Below, piece after piece: positions 19,046 through 27,953 of a stretch of DNA of 64,000 nt (positions are counted from its first letter, which is position 1; each line of letters begins with the position of its first letter). The stretch spans positions 186,001 through 250,000 of the forward strand of contig NZ_MUHR01000005.1 in assembly GCF_002105285.1 (NCBI RefSeq). Direction: 5' to 3'. The stretch is from Planktotalea arctica. GTDB taxonomy: Bacteria; Pseudomonadota; Alphaproteobacteria; Rhodobacterales; Rhodobacteraceae. A program made the position numbers and the translations under genes. The notes below the pieces were generated by a model. That model was not told where the DNA came from. It did not search any database and saw nothing but the letters and a program-made list of their open reading frames with translations.

Positions 19046-20005
19046 ATGACCATCGGTCGCCGACACTTCCTAGCCCTGACTGCCGCAAGCGCGTTTGCCC
19101 CGCGTTTCGCGTTGGCATCGGGCATCCTTAACATCGTCGCAACGACAGGCATGATTGCCGACACAGCGCGCCGTATTGGCGGAGCGCATGTCACGGTCAA
19201 GGCGTTGATGGGCCCCGGTGTTGACCCCCATGCTTACCGTCAAACGCGCAGCGACATCACGGCGATGACGCGTGCGGATCTGGTGTTGTGGCATGGTCTT
19301 TATCTGGAAGCGCAGATGGAGGATTTCTTAGTTAAGCTAGAGCGTCGCCGTACTTCCGTTCCGGTGGCCGAAGCAATGCCGCGTGATGTGCTGATTTCCC
19401 ATGCGGACTATGAGGGTCGTTATGATCCGCATGTGTGGATGGTGCCTGACCTCTGGGTCAATGTGGCGCGCGAAATCGCCCGTGTTCTAAGCGAAGCGCG
19501 CCCTGAGCTGGCGGCTGATTTCGTAATTAACCTTACTGCATTTGAAATAGAGTTAACCACGCTGCAAAGCTATGGAAAAATGGTGCTGGCAACTGTTCCT
19601 GCGCAATCGCGCGTTTTACTGACGGCGCATGACGCGTTCGGCTATTTCGGCCGCGCCTTTGATATGGAAGTCATCGGCATCCAAGGGATATCCACGGAAA
19701 GCGAAGCAGGTTTGAACCGTATTTCAACGCTGGTTGATTTGCTGGTTGAGCGCAAGATTGGGGCGGCTTTTGTTGAAAGCTCTGTCTCTGATCGCAACAT
19801 TCGTGCGTTGATCGAGGGGGCGGCTGTGCAGGATCATACGGTCTCCATCGGGGGGGAACTCTTCTCTGACGCGATGGGCGCTGATGGCACGTATGAGTCC
19901 ACGTATATCGGCATGATTGATCACAACATCACAACCATCGCGCGCGCTCTTGGCGGCACTGTGCCCGAGCGTGGTATGAATGGCAAATTGGCGGTAGGAT
20001 CTTAA
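19046..20005 (+). CDS. Manganese/zinc ABC transporter substrate-binding protein (TroA type)
   Basis: The 319-residue protein begins with a signal peptide holding a twin-arginine-like GRRHFLALTAASAF and is exported to the periplasm. Metal ligands of the TroA/ZnuA cluster-9 family are visible: His in GVDPHAY, His in YDPHVWM, His in LTAHDAFGYFGRAF, and Asp in GGELFSDAMG. The three-His/one-Asp set is the TroA pattern, which can bind Mn, Zn or Fe. The ATG has GAGGAG upstream. It is the first gene of a four-gene operon under the Mur-like operators, which makes manganese the favoured substrate; zinc remains possible. Confidence 0.92.
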   Translation: MTIGRRHFLALTAASAFAPRFALASGILNIVATTGMIADTARRIGGAHVTVKALMGPGVDPHAYRQTRSDITAMTRADLVLWHGLYLEAQMEDFLVKLERRRTSVPVAEAMPRDVLISHADYEGRYDPHVWMVPDLWVNVAREIARVLSEARPELAADFVINLTAFEIELTTLQSYGKMVLATVPAQSRVLLTAHDAFGYFGRAFDMEVIGIQGISTESEAGLNRISTLVDLLVERKIGAAFVESSVSDRNIRALIEGAAVQDHTVSIGGELFSDAMGADGTYESTYIGMIDHNITTIARALGGTVPERGMNGKLAVGS

Positions 20006-20008
20006 GAT

Positions 20009-20812
20009 ATGACACCCCTTGAACTGGCGACATCGAACGGAGCGCGCTTGCAGAACGCACATGCTGGCGCGGCGCTTGCAATCCGTGGAATGACTGTGAG
20101 TTACGGTCAGAAACCTGCGGTTTTTTCCGTGGATATGAGCGTGCCTGTTGGCTCTATGACAGCGATTATTGGCCCCAACGGCGCTGGTAAATCGACACTG
20201 CTCAAGGCCGCGCTGGGCGTGATCAAACCGCTGGCGGGTACAGCGACTGTGTTCGGCCAGCCCGTAGCGGATGCCCGCGCGCGCATCGCTTATGTGCCCC
20301 AGCGCGCGAGCGTTGATTGGGACTTCCCGACGCGCGTTCTGGATGTGGTACTCATGGGTCTGTACCGTGAACTTGGCCTCTTGGGTCGCTTGCGCGGCAC
20401 GCACAAGGCCAAAGCAATGGACTGCCTTGCGCGCGTTGGTATGCAGGACTTTGCGAGCCGTCAGATCGGGCAGCTTTCTGGCGGTCAGCAGCAGCGTGTT
20501 TTCCTAGCGCGTGCACTAGCGCAGAACGCTGATCTGTATTTGCTGGATGAGCCGTTTGCAGGTGTCGATGCCGCCACGGAGAAGGCAATTATCGACGTGC
20601 TGAAATCCCTGCGCGCAGAGGGCAAAACAGTTGTCGCCGTTCACCATGATCTAAGTACGGTTGCGGACTATTTTGACCGTGTGTTCCTGATCAACACCAC
20701 CCGCGTCGCTGAAGGCACGGTTGAAGAGGCGTTCACGCCGCAGACCCTGCAAGAGGCTTATGGCGGTCGCCTTGCAACAGGCCAGCTCGGTCAAACGGCG
20801 CTTGGCGCGTAA
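20009..20812 (+). CDS. Metal ABC transporter ATP-binding protein (TroB type)
   Basis: The 267-residue ATPase has Walker A GPNGAGKST, the signature LSGGQQQR, Walker B LYLLDEP and the switch histidine in AVHHDLSTV. It energises the two permeases encoded next. An N-terminal tail of about 25 residues precedes the ATPase fold. It begins 3 bp after the binding-protein stop and ends 3 bp before the next gene, so translation is probably coupled. Confidence 0.94.
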   Translation: MTPLELATSNGARLQNAHAGAALAIRGMTVSYGQKPAVFSVDMSVPVGSMTAIIGPNGAGKSTLLKAALGVIKPLAGTATVFGQPVADARARIAYVPQRASVDWDFPTRVLDVVLMGLYRELGLLGRLRGTHKAKAMDCLARVGMQDFASRQIGQLSGGQQQRVFLARALAQNADLYLLDEPFAGVDAATEKAIIDVLKSLRAEGKTVVAVHHDLSTVADYFDRVFLINTTRVAEGTVEEAFTPQTLQEAYGGRLATGQLGQTALGA

Positions 20813-20815
20813 GCG

Positions 20816-22021
20816 ATGCTTTGGCATGCGCTGACCTTGCAGCTTGGCTATAATGCCACGCTCGTGACCCTTGGCGCGATGCTGCTTGGTGTTGCGGCGG
20901 GTGTTACAGGAACATTTCTTTTCTTGCGCAAACGCGCGCTTGTCAGTGATGCGATTTCTCATGCGACCCTGCCCGGCGTGGGGATGGCGTTCATTATCAT
21001 GGTCGCGCTTGGCGGCGATGGTCGCAGCCTGATTGGTTTGATGCTTGGCTCTGCGGCGTCCGCGTGGATTGGCCTTTTGTGCATCGGTGCTTTGACACGG
21101 CGCACGCGGCTGGCCGAGGATGCTGCGATTGGTGCGGTTCTGTCGGTTTTCTTTGGAATTGGCATCGTTTTTCTGACGTTTATTCAAACAATGAGCGAGG
21201 GGCGTCAAGCGGGGCTTGAGGGGTTCTTGCTTGGCTCGACGGCTGGGATGCTTTACTCGGATGCGATGATTATTGCGGTTGGTGGGGCCTTGGTTCTTGC
21301 GGCTGTGATTGCGTTTCGACGTCCCTTAAGCGCTGTTGCGTTCGATCCTGAATTCGCGGCCTCAAGCGGGCTGAATGTGCCGCGTCTTGATCTGATTATG
21401 ATGGGCCTTGTCATGGCGATCACGGTTGTGGGTCTCAAGATTGTGGGTCTGATCCTGATCGTTGCCTTGTTGATTATCCCCGCTGTTACAGCGCGCTTTT
21501 GGAGCGAACGAGTGACGGGCGTTCTATGGGTCGCCGGAGTTGTCGGGGGCGTTGCGGGTTACGTTGGCGCAGCGCTTTCTGCGATCGCGCCCGCGCTGCC
21601 TACGGGGCCTGTAATCGTTCTAGTGCTGTTCGCTATGTTCGCTCTGTCGCTTTTGTTTGCACCCGCGCGCGGGGTTTTGGCGGCAGTTCTTAAGCATCTC
21701 TCATTCCAGAAACGTGTGCATATCCGCCAAGGGCTTTTGGCACTGGCGCAGGGCCAGCCCATCTATGAGAAACTCACGCTGCGCCTGCTGCAACGCGCGG
21801 GTTTCGCGCGCGCTGACGGGGTTGCGACCACTGACGGGAAGGCGCGCGCGGCCAAAGCGCTGCGCGATGAGACCCGATGGCAAATGGCGCGTTCGCGCGA
21901 AGAGTTTGCGCTGGCGGCGACCTTTTACGATGGGCTGACAGAGATCGAGGGCGTTTTGACCCGCGATCAAATCAATGAGTTAGATCGCCTCATTGGCGCG
22001 CCTAGAGGAGTGCCCGTATGA
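20816..22021 (+). CDS. Metal ABC transporter permease with degenerate DtxR-like C-terminal extension
   Basis: The 401-residue protein has about eight membrane helices of the ABC-3 permease family in residues 1-285. The last 115 residues are soluble and charged, and contain a helical winged-helix-like stretch (LLQRAGFARADGV, then TTDGKARAAKALRDETRWQ) resembling the DtxR/MntR DNA-binding and linker region that is fused to TroC in some bacteria. The remainder of DtxR, including obvious metal-ligand motifs, is not recognisable. The extension may be a relic or a cytoplasmic regulatory part. The gene overlaps the next one by 4 bp (ATGA). Confidence 0.9.
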   Translation: MLWHALTLQLGYNATLVTLGAMLLGVAAGVTGTFLFLRKRALVSDAISHATLPGVGMAFIIMVALGGDGRSLIGLMLGSAASAWIGLLCIGALTRRTRLAEDAAIGAVLSVFFGIGIVFLTFIQTMSEGRQAGLEGFLLGSTAGMLYSDAMIIAVGGALVLAAVIAFRRPLSAVAFDPEFAASSGLNVPRLDLIMMGLVMAITVVGLKIVGLILIVALLIIPAVTARFWSERVTGVLWVAGVVGGVAGYVGAALSAIAPALPTGPVIVLVLFAMFALSLLFAPARGVLAAVLKHLSFQKRVHIRQGLLALAQGQPIYEKLTLRLLQRAGFARADGVATTDGKARAAKALRDETRWQMARSREEFALAATFYDGLTEIEGVLTRDQINELDRLIGAPRGVPV

Positions 22022-22947
22022 TGGGCGAGGAATTTGTAGCGCTGTCTTTGACACCTATTTTGATCGGTACATTGGCGGCGATCGCTTGTGCGCTGCCTGG
22101 AAATTTCCTGTTGCTGCGCCGCCAAGCGCTGATTGGCGATGCGATCAGCCATGTGGTTTTACCGGGCATTGTCGTGGCGTTCCTGATCACGGGCGTTGTC
22201 GCCGCAGTTCCCATGATGCTGGGTGCGGCGGGTGCGGCTGTGGTCGCGGTGGTGATGATCGAAGCGATCCGCCGCCTTGGTAAGATTGAGCCGGGGGCTG
22301 CGATGGGTGTGACGTTTACGGCCATGTTCGCAGGGGGTGTTTTGTTGCTGGAGCAGTCCGACACAAGCACGGTTCACCTAGATGTTGAACACGCGCTGTT
22401 CGGGAACTTGGAGAGTTTGATCTGGCTCGACGCAACGGGCTGGTCCTCACTTTGGGATCGGGACGCGCTGGCCTATTTACCTGTGGAACTGCCGCGCTTG
22501 CTTGCGGTGTTAATCGTTGTTGCGCTGTTTACGTGGATTTACTGGCGACCTTTGAAACTATCCACTTTCGATGAAGGCTTTGCACAAAGCATGGGCATTC
22601 GAACGGGGCCTTTGGGCTTTGCACTGGTGATCGTGGCGGCCCTGGCGGCGGTGGCGGCATTTGATGCGGTCGGCTCGATCATCGTGATCGCGATGTTCAT
22701 TTGCCCGCCCGCCGCCGCGCGCCTGATGACAAATTCGCTTGGTGCCCAAGTCGCGTGGAGCGTGCTTTTTGCAACCCTTTCGGCGGTTCTGGGATATGTG
22801 TTCGCAGGCTACGGCCCTATCTGGCTTGGCGCGAATAATGCGGTCAGCGCGGCGGGGATGATCGCGGCGGTGTCGGGTGTCATTCTTGCGATAACGGCAG
22901 TCGCAGGGCCGTGCAGATCACGCAGTGGCGCGCCAGCCGAGGGTTAG
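22018..22947 (+). CDS. Metal ABC transporter permease (TroD type)
   Basis: The 309-residue protein is the second ABC-3 permease of the operon, with eight or nine hydrophobic helices and the family segment SHVVLPGIVVAFL near the N-terminus. It lacks the soluble extension of its partner. Together they form the heteromeric channel for Mn or Zn. Its start overlaps the preceding stop by 4 bp, and its stop overlaps the convergent exporter ATPase gene by 4 bp. Confidence 0.93.
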   Translation: MMGEEFVALSLTPILIGTLAAIACALPGNFLLLRRQALIGDAISHVVLPGIVVAFLITGVVAAVPMMLGAAGAAVVAVVMIEAIRRLGKIEPGAAMGVTFTAMFAGGVLLLEQSDTSTVHLDVEHALFGNLESLIWLDATGWSSLWDRDALAYLPVELPRLLAVLIVVALFTWIYWRPLKLSTFDEGFAQSMGIRTGPLGFALVIVAALAAVAAFDAVGSIIVIAMFICPPAAARLMTNSLGAQVAWSVLFATLSAVLGYVFAGYGPIWLGANNAVSAAGMIAAVSGVILAITAVAGPCRSRSGAPAEG

Positions 22948-23639
22948 ATCGGGCTTGTGTCACTGACGACGCGGCCCTCCTCGAGAGTGATGATCCGGTC
23001 CGCCAATTCCAATATGCGGTTGTCATGTGTGACCATCACGGTGGTCGTACCGCGCTCTTGACCAAGCTGTTTGAGCATCCTCACGATGGACACGCCAGAC
23101 ACTTTGTCCAGCGCGGCAGTGGGTTCGTCCGCGAAGATCACGTCAGGGTTGGACACCAGCGCGCGCGCCACGGCGACGCGCTGTTTCTGCCCGCCTGATA
23201 GGTTTCCGGGGAGGTAGTCGAGCCGGTCCGAAAGCCCCACTAGCCCCAACATATGATGGCTCGCTGCGCGTTGCAGGCGTGCATTGCCTTTGCCGTGCAC
23301 CTGCAGGCCCATCATCACGTTTTGCGTGGCGGTAAGACTTTCATGCAGGTTATGCGCCTGAAAGATGAACCCGAGCTTGCGGCGTAGCGCGACCAGCACC
23401 GCCTCGGGCGCGTCGCGCAATTCTTGATCCAGCAAATGCACGCTGCCCTCCTGCACATCGCGCAGGCATCCGATCAGCGTCAAAAGCGTGGTCTTGCCAG
23501 AGCCGGATGGCCCCATGAGGATCGTCAAACTACCTTTGCGGATGTTAAGATTAACGTCCCAAATCGCCTGTTTGCGCGCTTCGTCGTGGCCGAAATAGTG
23601 GTTTAGCCCTACCACCGTGATCGCGTGCTCCGGCCCCAT
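22944..23639 (-). CDS. DevA-family ABC exporter ATP-binding protein
   Basis: The 231-residue ATPase has Walker A GPSGSGKTTLL, signature LSGGQKQRVAVARAL, Walker B VIFADEPTAAL and His-switch MVTHDN. It belongs to the MacB/DevA class of exporters that work with a membrane-fusion protein. It is the last gene of a three-gene minus-strand operon and overlaps the permease stop by 1 bp. The exported molecule is unknown; related cyanobacterial DevBCA exports glycolipids. Confidence 0.92.
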   Translation of the reverse strand: MGPEHAITVVGLNHYFGHDEARKQAIWDVNLNIRKGSLTILMGPSGSGKTTLLTLIGCLRDVQEGSVHLLDQELRDAPEAVLVALRRKLGFIFQAHNLHESLTATQNVMMGLQVHGKGNARLQRAASHHMLGLVGLSDRLDYLPGNLSGGQKQRVAVARALVSNPDVIFADEPTAALDKVSGVSIVRMLKQLGQERGTTTVMVTHDNRILELADRIITLEEGRVVSDTSPI

Positions 23640-24814
23640 CAGAACAGGTCCGCCGGATCAGCAGCCGCAAGGCGCCGCGTGGCGATCGCGCCTGATAGCG
23701 TGCAGGCGGCGAGCGTGCCGAAGAACACGAGGATCGCCGTGCCAGCCTGCATTTCGACGGGCAGATTGGTGACGCTGGCCAGTGCTTTGTAAAGCACCGA
23801 CGAGGCCAGAAAACCCGGTATGAAGCCGAAGATTGCCAGCACCAGCGCTTCTTCGAACACGATACCCAGAAAGAACGGTTGATCGTATCCCATCGCCTTG
23901 AACGTCGCATATTCCTTGAGGTGGTCGGCCACGTCGGTGGACAGGACCTGATAGACGATCACGATGCCGACGATGATGCCGATCAAAACGCCAAAGCCGA
24001 AAATGATACCCGTCGGGCGCTCTGTGGACATAAACGCCAGATCAGCGGCGGCGGCGTCCTGCATGATCTGAACCTTCACGCTTTCGGCGGGCAAAGCGGC
24101 CTCTAGCCGCGTTTTGACGGTTTGAACACTGGCGCCATCATCGACGTTGATCAGAATGTGACTGGGCGCGCCACCACTGCGTTTGGGGTTGAAGCGCAGG
24201 AATGTCTGATCGGACACAACCAAAGTACCATCGGCCAGAAATCCGCCGCCTACATCGACGGTGCCAATCGCCGTCATGGTGCGTCCGTTGATTTCGAAGG
24301 CATAAGGTTCGCCGCGCTCAAGGCGTTCGAAAACGCTGGCAGACACGCCGCGTGATCCTTTATCAAGCAAGGCCGTGCTTTCGATATTGAGCGCGTCCAA
24401 TTCGCGCGCGACCCAAGGTGCTGCGAATTCTGGTTGGGCGGTGTCCATGCCGAAGGTGAGCAAAGCGGCAGAAGTGCCATCCCCCATGCTAAGCGGCAGC
24501 GTGCCGATATAGAGCGGCACCGCGCTTTTGACGCCCGCGATGCCAAGCGCCTGAAACATGCGCGTGCGCGCGATATTGCCACTATCAGTGAGCGTGTCGC
24601 CCTCGGTCGAGGACACCAGAATATCGCCGCGAATGAGCGTGTAGGGCGCGACGGTCGAGTTGTTCAGCGCACCCAGAATGCCAAGCTGCATGAATACCAG
24701 AAGATTGGCGAAAGCGACGCCCGCAAGCGCGGCCGCAAGGCGGGTTTTGTTGTGCGACAGTTGCAGCCAGCCAATAGGCAGGCGGCCGAACAGCCATGTG
24801 AGAAACCGGCTCAT
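23639..24814 (-). CDS. DevC-family ABC exporter permease
   Basis: The 391-residue protein has the DevC/FtsX-MacB layout: an N-terminal helix (AALAGVAFANLLVFMQLGIL), a periplasmic domain of about 220 residues, and three C-terminal helices. The last soluble residues end in RRLAAADPADLF, a pattern typical of DevC. It overlaps the upstream HlyD-type gene by 4 bp and the downstream ATPase by 1 bp, so the three form one complex. Function follows from family knowledge; substrate unknown. Confidence 0.9.
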   Translation of the reverse strand: MSRFLTWLFGRLPIGWLQLSHNKTRLAAALAGVAFANLLVFMQLGILGALNNSTVAPYTLIRGDILVSSTEGDTLTDSGNIARTRMFQALGIAGVKSAVPLYIGTLPLSMGDGTSAALLTFGMDTAQPEFAAPWVARELDALNIESTALLDKGSRGVSASVFERLERGEPYAFEINGRTMTAIGTVDVGGGFLADGTLVVSDQTFLRFNPKRSGGAPSHILINVDDGASVQTVKTRLEAALPAESVKVQIMQDAAAADLAFMSTERPTGIIFGFGVLIGIIVGIVIVYQVLSTDVADHLKEYATFKAMGYDQPFFLGIVFEEALVLAIFGFIPGFLASSVLYKALASVTNLPVEMQAGTAILVFFGTLAACTLSGAIATRRLAAADPADLF

Positions 24815-26034
24815 TCAATGCGGCCTGCGTCGATCCGCACGATGGTCTCGAGATTGGTGAGCGCGCGTGCGCGTGCGCTCGAGTCCGCATCAAGCGAGAT
24901 GATCACATCTACGACGCGTGCATCGGTATTGGCGGCGGGATCGTCCGAAGTGATGGATTGGCGGCCAATTTCAAGACCGATCGCAGCGACGACACCCGTC
25001 AAAGGCTGGGGCAAAGCATCGGCGCTGGCGCTGATCGGATCGCCAATGGTGACGCGCGCTATCATGGATTGATAAACCTCTGCCTCGATCGTCATTTGCG
25101 ATGTGTCGCCCAGATCGATGATGCCGCTGGCCGAGGGCCGCTCGCCCGGCTGTGCGTGGATTTGTAGGACTGTGCTCTTGGTGGGCGCTCGAACATATCC
25201 GCGTTCGATATCCTGCTCTGCGCGGGCAAGTTCGGCCTTGGCCGCAGTTAGGTTCGCCTCTGCGACAGCGATATCGGCCTGAACCGTGTCGGAACCGGCG
25301 GCGTAGCGCGAAAGGGTGGCGATATTGCGCTCTACATCGCGCGCGGCGGTGTTGGCGCTCGCAATCGCGCGGTCCATTTCGGCGCGCGTGGTCACGCCGC
25401 GCTCGAACAGGGATGTAACGCGGCTCAGCTCTGCGTCGGTTTCTGTTGCGCCAGCTTCGGCCTTGCTGAGAGAGGCCTGCGCTTCGGCGCGGCTCGCGTC
25501 GATAGAGGCGCGGGTTTGCGCAAGCGCTGCGTCGCGCACGGCGACATTTGCCTGAGCGGTGCGAATGGCGCTTTGTAGCTGCGGCAGGTTGTCGAGCTCG
25601 GCCAGAATATCGCGCCGTTCGACCGTATCACCGACGTTGACGTTTAACGCCGCAATACGCGCATCGCCTGCGCCGGAGGGCGTTGCGACATTGATCACAT
25701 CGCCGCGCGGAATGATGCGGCCAAGGGCAAGCACGTCGCCTTCGCTGATCACGGCGACTTCTTCTTGGGCGCTGACCTTTTGAACGGCGATCGCGATGGG
25801 CATATCACTGCCTGCGCCCGGCTGCAGGCCGGTGGCGTTGAAGAACACGCGCAGGCCGGGGGGCTGGAAATACATGCCAATCACGGCACCTGTGAACAGC
25901 GTCAGCATCAATAGCGGAATGATATAAAGATGCCCAAGCCGCGACGTGCGCGCAGGCGCATTGGACGTTTTTGCGATGCCGTTGTCTTGCAGGGGCAGTT
26001 TGCCTGCTGCTTCGTTGTCTTGCTTACTCATCAC
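24811..26034 (-). CDS. HlyD/DevB-family membrane-fusion protein
   Basis: The 407-residue protein has a cytoplasmic N-terminus of about 30 residues, one membrane helix (LYIIPLLMLTLFTGAVIGMYF), a barrel-sandwich hybrid domain split by a long alpha-helical hairpin (about 150-270, rich in Ala/Glu/Arg heptads), and a C-terminal barrel. It bridges the inner-membrane DevAC pair to an outer-membrane channel, presumably TolC, which is not encoded in the window. It is first in the exporter operon. A gap of 89 bp separates it from the small secreted protein gene upstream on the same strand. Confidence 0.9.
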   Translation of the reverse strand: MMSKQDNEAAGKLPLQDNGIAKTSNAPARTSRLGHLYIIPLLMLTLFTGAVIGMYFQPPGLRVFFNATGLQPGAGSDMPIAIAVQKVSAQEEVAVISEGDVLALGRIIPRGDVINVATPSGAGDARIAALNVNVGDTVERRDILAELDNLPQLQSAIRTAQANVAVRDAALAQTRASIDASRAEAQASLSKAEAGATETDAELSRVTSLFERGVTTRAEMDRAIASANTAARDVERNIATLSRYAAGSDTVQADIAVAEANLTAAKAELARAEQDIERGYVRAPTKSTVLQIHAQPGERPSASGIIDLGDTSQMTIEAEVYQSMIARVTIGDPISASADALPQPLTGVVAAIGLEIGRQSITSDDPAANTDARVVDVIISLDADSSARARALTNLETIVRIDAGRIE

Positions 26035-26123
26035 GAACCTTCGGGGAAGTCTTTCCCTTTACGCACTCTAAACTTGGTAGTTCAGAATAGGAAGATGGCA
26101 GGTGCGAGGTGCTCTGTCGCAAC

Positions 26124-26546
26124 CTACTTCTTTTTGATCTTTATTTCGATACGCGCGCGATCGACGTCTTTGCGGTTGGGCAAGCGATCGATGCTGCCGA
26201 TCTCAAGCACGAGTTTATCGTTCTTGGGACGGCGCTTGGGCTGATAATAGAATTGATAGGCGTTCACCGCGATTCCTGCGCATGGGCCGCTGGTAAGCAC
26301 TTTGATCGTGCGGGTCGCGGTGAAAGTGCCGTGTTTGGGCTTTTTCTTAACTTTCACGGTGAAATAATCATCCTGATAACAGCCACCTGCCGGATTTTCC
26401 TTAACCCAGAAAAAGCTGGTGTCCTGATCGAAATTGCCGCTGCTTATCGTGCGCTTCCAGTTGTATTTGAACTCTTTAGCATCGGCGGTTTGCGGTGCGG
26501 CGAAAGCTAACGCGCCAAGTAGTGCGAATTTAAATAAATTGGTCAT
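26124..26546 (-). CDS. Small secreted protein of unknown function
   Basis: The 140-residue product has a clear signal peptide (TNLFKFALLGALAFAAPQTADA) and a mature part of about 118 residues that is lysine-rich and predicted mostly beta-stranded. Two cysteines (GGCYQDD and GPCAGI) could form a disulfide in the periplasm. I do not recognise a family. It lies between an aminotransferase gene and the DevBCA-type exporter operon on the same strand. Its translation start is unusual: the ATG directly follows the T-tract of a strong terminator, and the only purine-rich ribosome site lies in that hairpin. Confidence 0.75.
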   Translation of the reverse strand: MTNLFKFALLGALAFAAPQTADAKEFKYNWKRTISSGNFDQDTSFFWVKENPAGGCYQDDYFTVKVKKKPKHGTFTATRTIKVLTSGPCAGIAVNAYQFYYQPKRRPKNDKLVLEIGSIDRLPNRKDVDRARIEIKIKKK

Positions 26547-26583
26547 AAAAAAGGCCCCCTAAGGTGTTGCCAGCTTAGGGGGC
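26547..26583 (-). terminator. Strong intrinsic terminator of the aminotransferase gene
   Basis: On the minus strand a perfect 10-bp stem (GCCCCCTAAG / CTTAGGGGGC, plus-strand 26554-26563 and 26574-26583) with a 10-nt loop is followed by CC and seven T residues. It lies 17 nt after the aminotransferase stop. Its 3' arm contains AGGGGG, which is also the only ribosome-binding-like sequence before the next ATG at 26546. Confidence 0.9.
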
Positions 26584-26600
26584 TTGATCGCAGATCGCAA

Positions 26601-27953
26601 CTAGGCGGCGCTAAGGCCCGTATCGAGCGCATTCAGAATGGTTTGCACTTCGCCCTCTGAAATCGTCAAAGGGGGCGACATCAAGATGTTGGGTGGCCCC
26701 ATGCGCACCATCGCTCCCGCCTCGTAGGTGGCTTGCTGGATGCGTTTGACGATTGCGGGATCAATAGGCGTTTTCGTGGCCTTGTCGGAGACCATTTCAA
26801 AGCCTGTCATCAAGCCTTGCCCCCCGCGCACATCGCCGATGATATCGTGTTTTGCGGCAAGCGCTTGGCAGCCCTCATAAAGTTGCTTGCCCCGCGCCGC
26901 AGCATTTGCGCGCAGATCAAGGCGGACCGTTTCCGCGAGGCAGGCCGTGACCGCAGCCGCGCCAACGGGATGGGCGCTGTAGGTGTATCCGTGGTAAATG
27001 CCGCCCTCTGCGGGGTCGGATTTTTCAAACACCTCGGCGACCTTTTCGTTGAATAGCGCCGCGCCAACGGGGAAATAGCCAGAGGTGATGCCCTTGGCTG
27101 TGCTCATCATATCGGGCTGGACCCCGTAGTGACGCGAGCCGGACCAATTGCCCAAGCGCCCGAAGCCTGTGATGACTTCGTCCGCAATCATCAGGATGCC
27201 ATGGCGATCACAGACTTCGCGCATTAACCTCATGAAGCTGTCGTCGGGCACGATCACACCACCTGCGCCTTGGATTGGCTCCATGATGAAGGCTGCGATG
27301 GTGTTAGCGCCTTGGAACTGCACCTCGTCCTCGAACGCATTCGCGATGTTCTGGGCAAGCTGCGCAGGGTCCGTTTCATTGAAGGGGTTGCGATAGGGAT
27401 AGGGGCTGGGCAAATGGAAGCAGCCGGGCAACATCGGCTCGTAGGCGATGCGGAAACGGTTGTTGCCATTGACGGACGCGCCACCAAAATGTGTGCCGTG
27501 ATAGCCCTTCTTGAGGGAAATGAATTTGGTGCGTGTCGGCTCCCCGCGAAGGCGATGGTACTGGCGTGACAGGCGCAAGCAGGTTTCAACACTGTCCGAG
27601 CCGCCGGAGGTAAAGAACGCGCGCACCATGCCATCGGATTCAAAAAATTCGCGCACCGCATAGGAGGCTTCGATTGCGGGTGGGTTGGACGTTCCTGCGA
27701 AGGCGGAATAATAGGGCAGATCATAAAGCTGCTTGGCGATCGCGTCTTTAATGACATCGTTGGAATAGCCAAGGTTAACGCACCATAGGCCACCCACGGC
27801 ATCGACCGTCTTATGCCCGTCGAGATCCTCGATAACCACGCCCTCCGCCTTGGCGATGATCGCGGGCGCATTGGCCTGCACATCTCCCGGATGACCCATA
27901 GGATGCCACAGGTGGCGCGCGTTGTTCTCGCGCAGGAAATTGTCGTCTTTCAT
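26601..27953 (-). CDS. Class-III pyridoxal-phosphate aminotransferase (omega-transaminase type)
   Basis: The 450-residue protein has the fold-type-I class-III hallmarks: GSDSVETCLRLSRQYHR for phosphate binding, MIADEVITGFGR with the PLP-contacting Asp, and the Schiff-base lysine in STAKGITSGYFPVGA. Relatives transfer amino groups from beta-alanine, taurine, GABA or polyamines to pyruvate; the substrate cannot be assigned here. It overlaps the upstream antiporter gene by 4 bp and ends before a strong terminator. Confidence 0.9.
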   Translation of the reverse strand: MKDDNFLRENNARHLWHPMGHPGDVQANAPAIIAKAEGVVIEDLDGHKTVDAVGGLWCVNLGYSNDVIKDAIAKQLYDLPYYSAFAGTSNPPAIEASYAVREFFESDGMVRAFFTSGGSDSVETCLRLSRQYHRLRGEPTRTKFISLKKGYHGTHFGGASVNGNNRFRIAYEPMLPGCFHLPSPYPYRNPFNETDPAQLAQNIANAFEDEVQFQGANTIAAFIMEPIQGAGGVIVPDDSFMRLMREVCDRHGILMIADEVITGFGRLGNWSGSRHYGVQPDMMSTAKGITSGYFPVGAALFNEKVAEVFEKSDPAEGGIYHGYTYSAHPVGAAAVTACLAETVRLDLRANAAARGKQLYEGCQALAAKHDIIGDVRGGQGLMTGFEMVSDKATKTPIDPAIVKRIQQATYEAGAMVRMGPPNILMSPPLTISEGEVQTILNALDTGLSAA

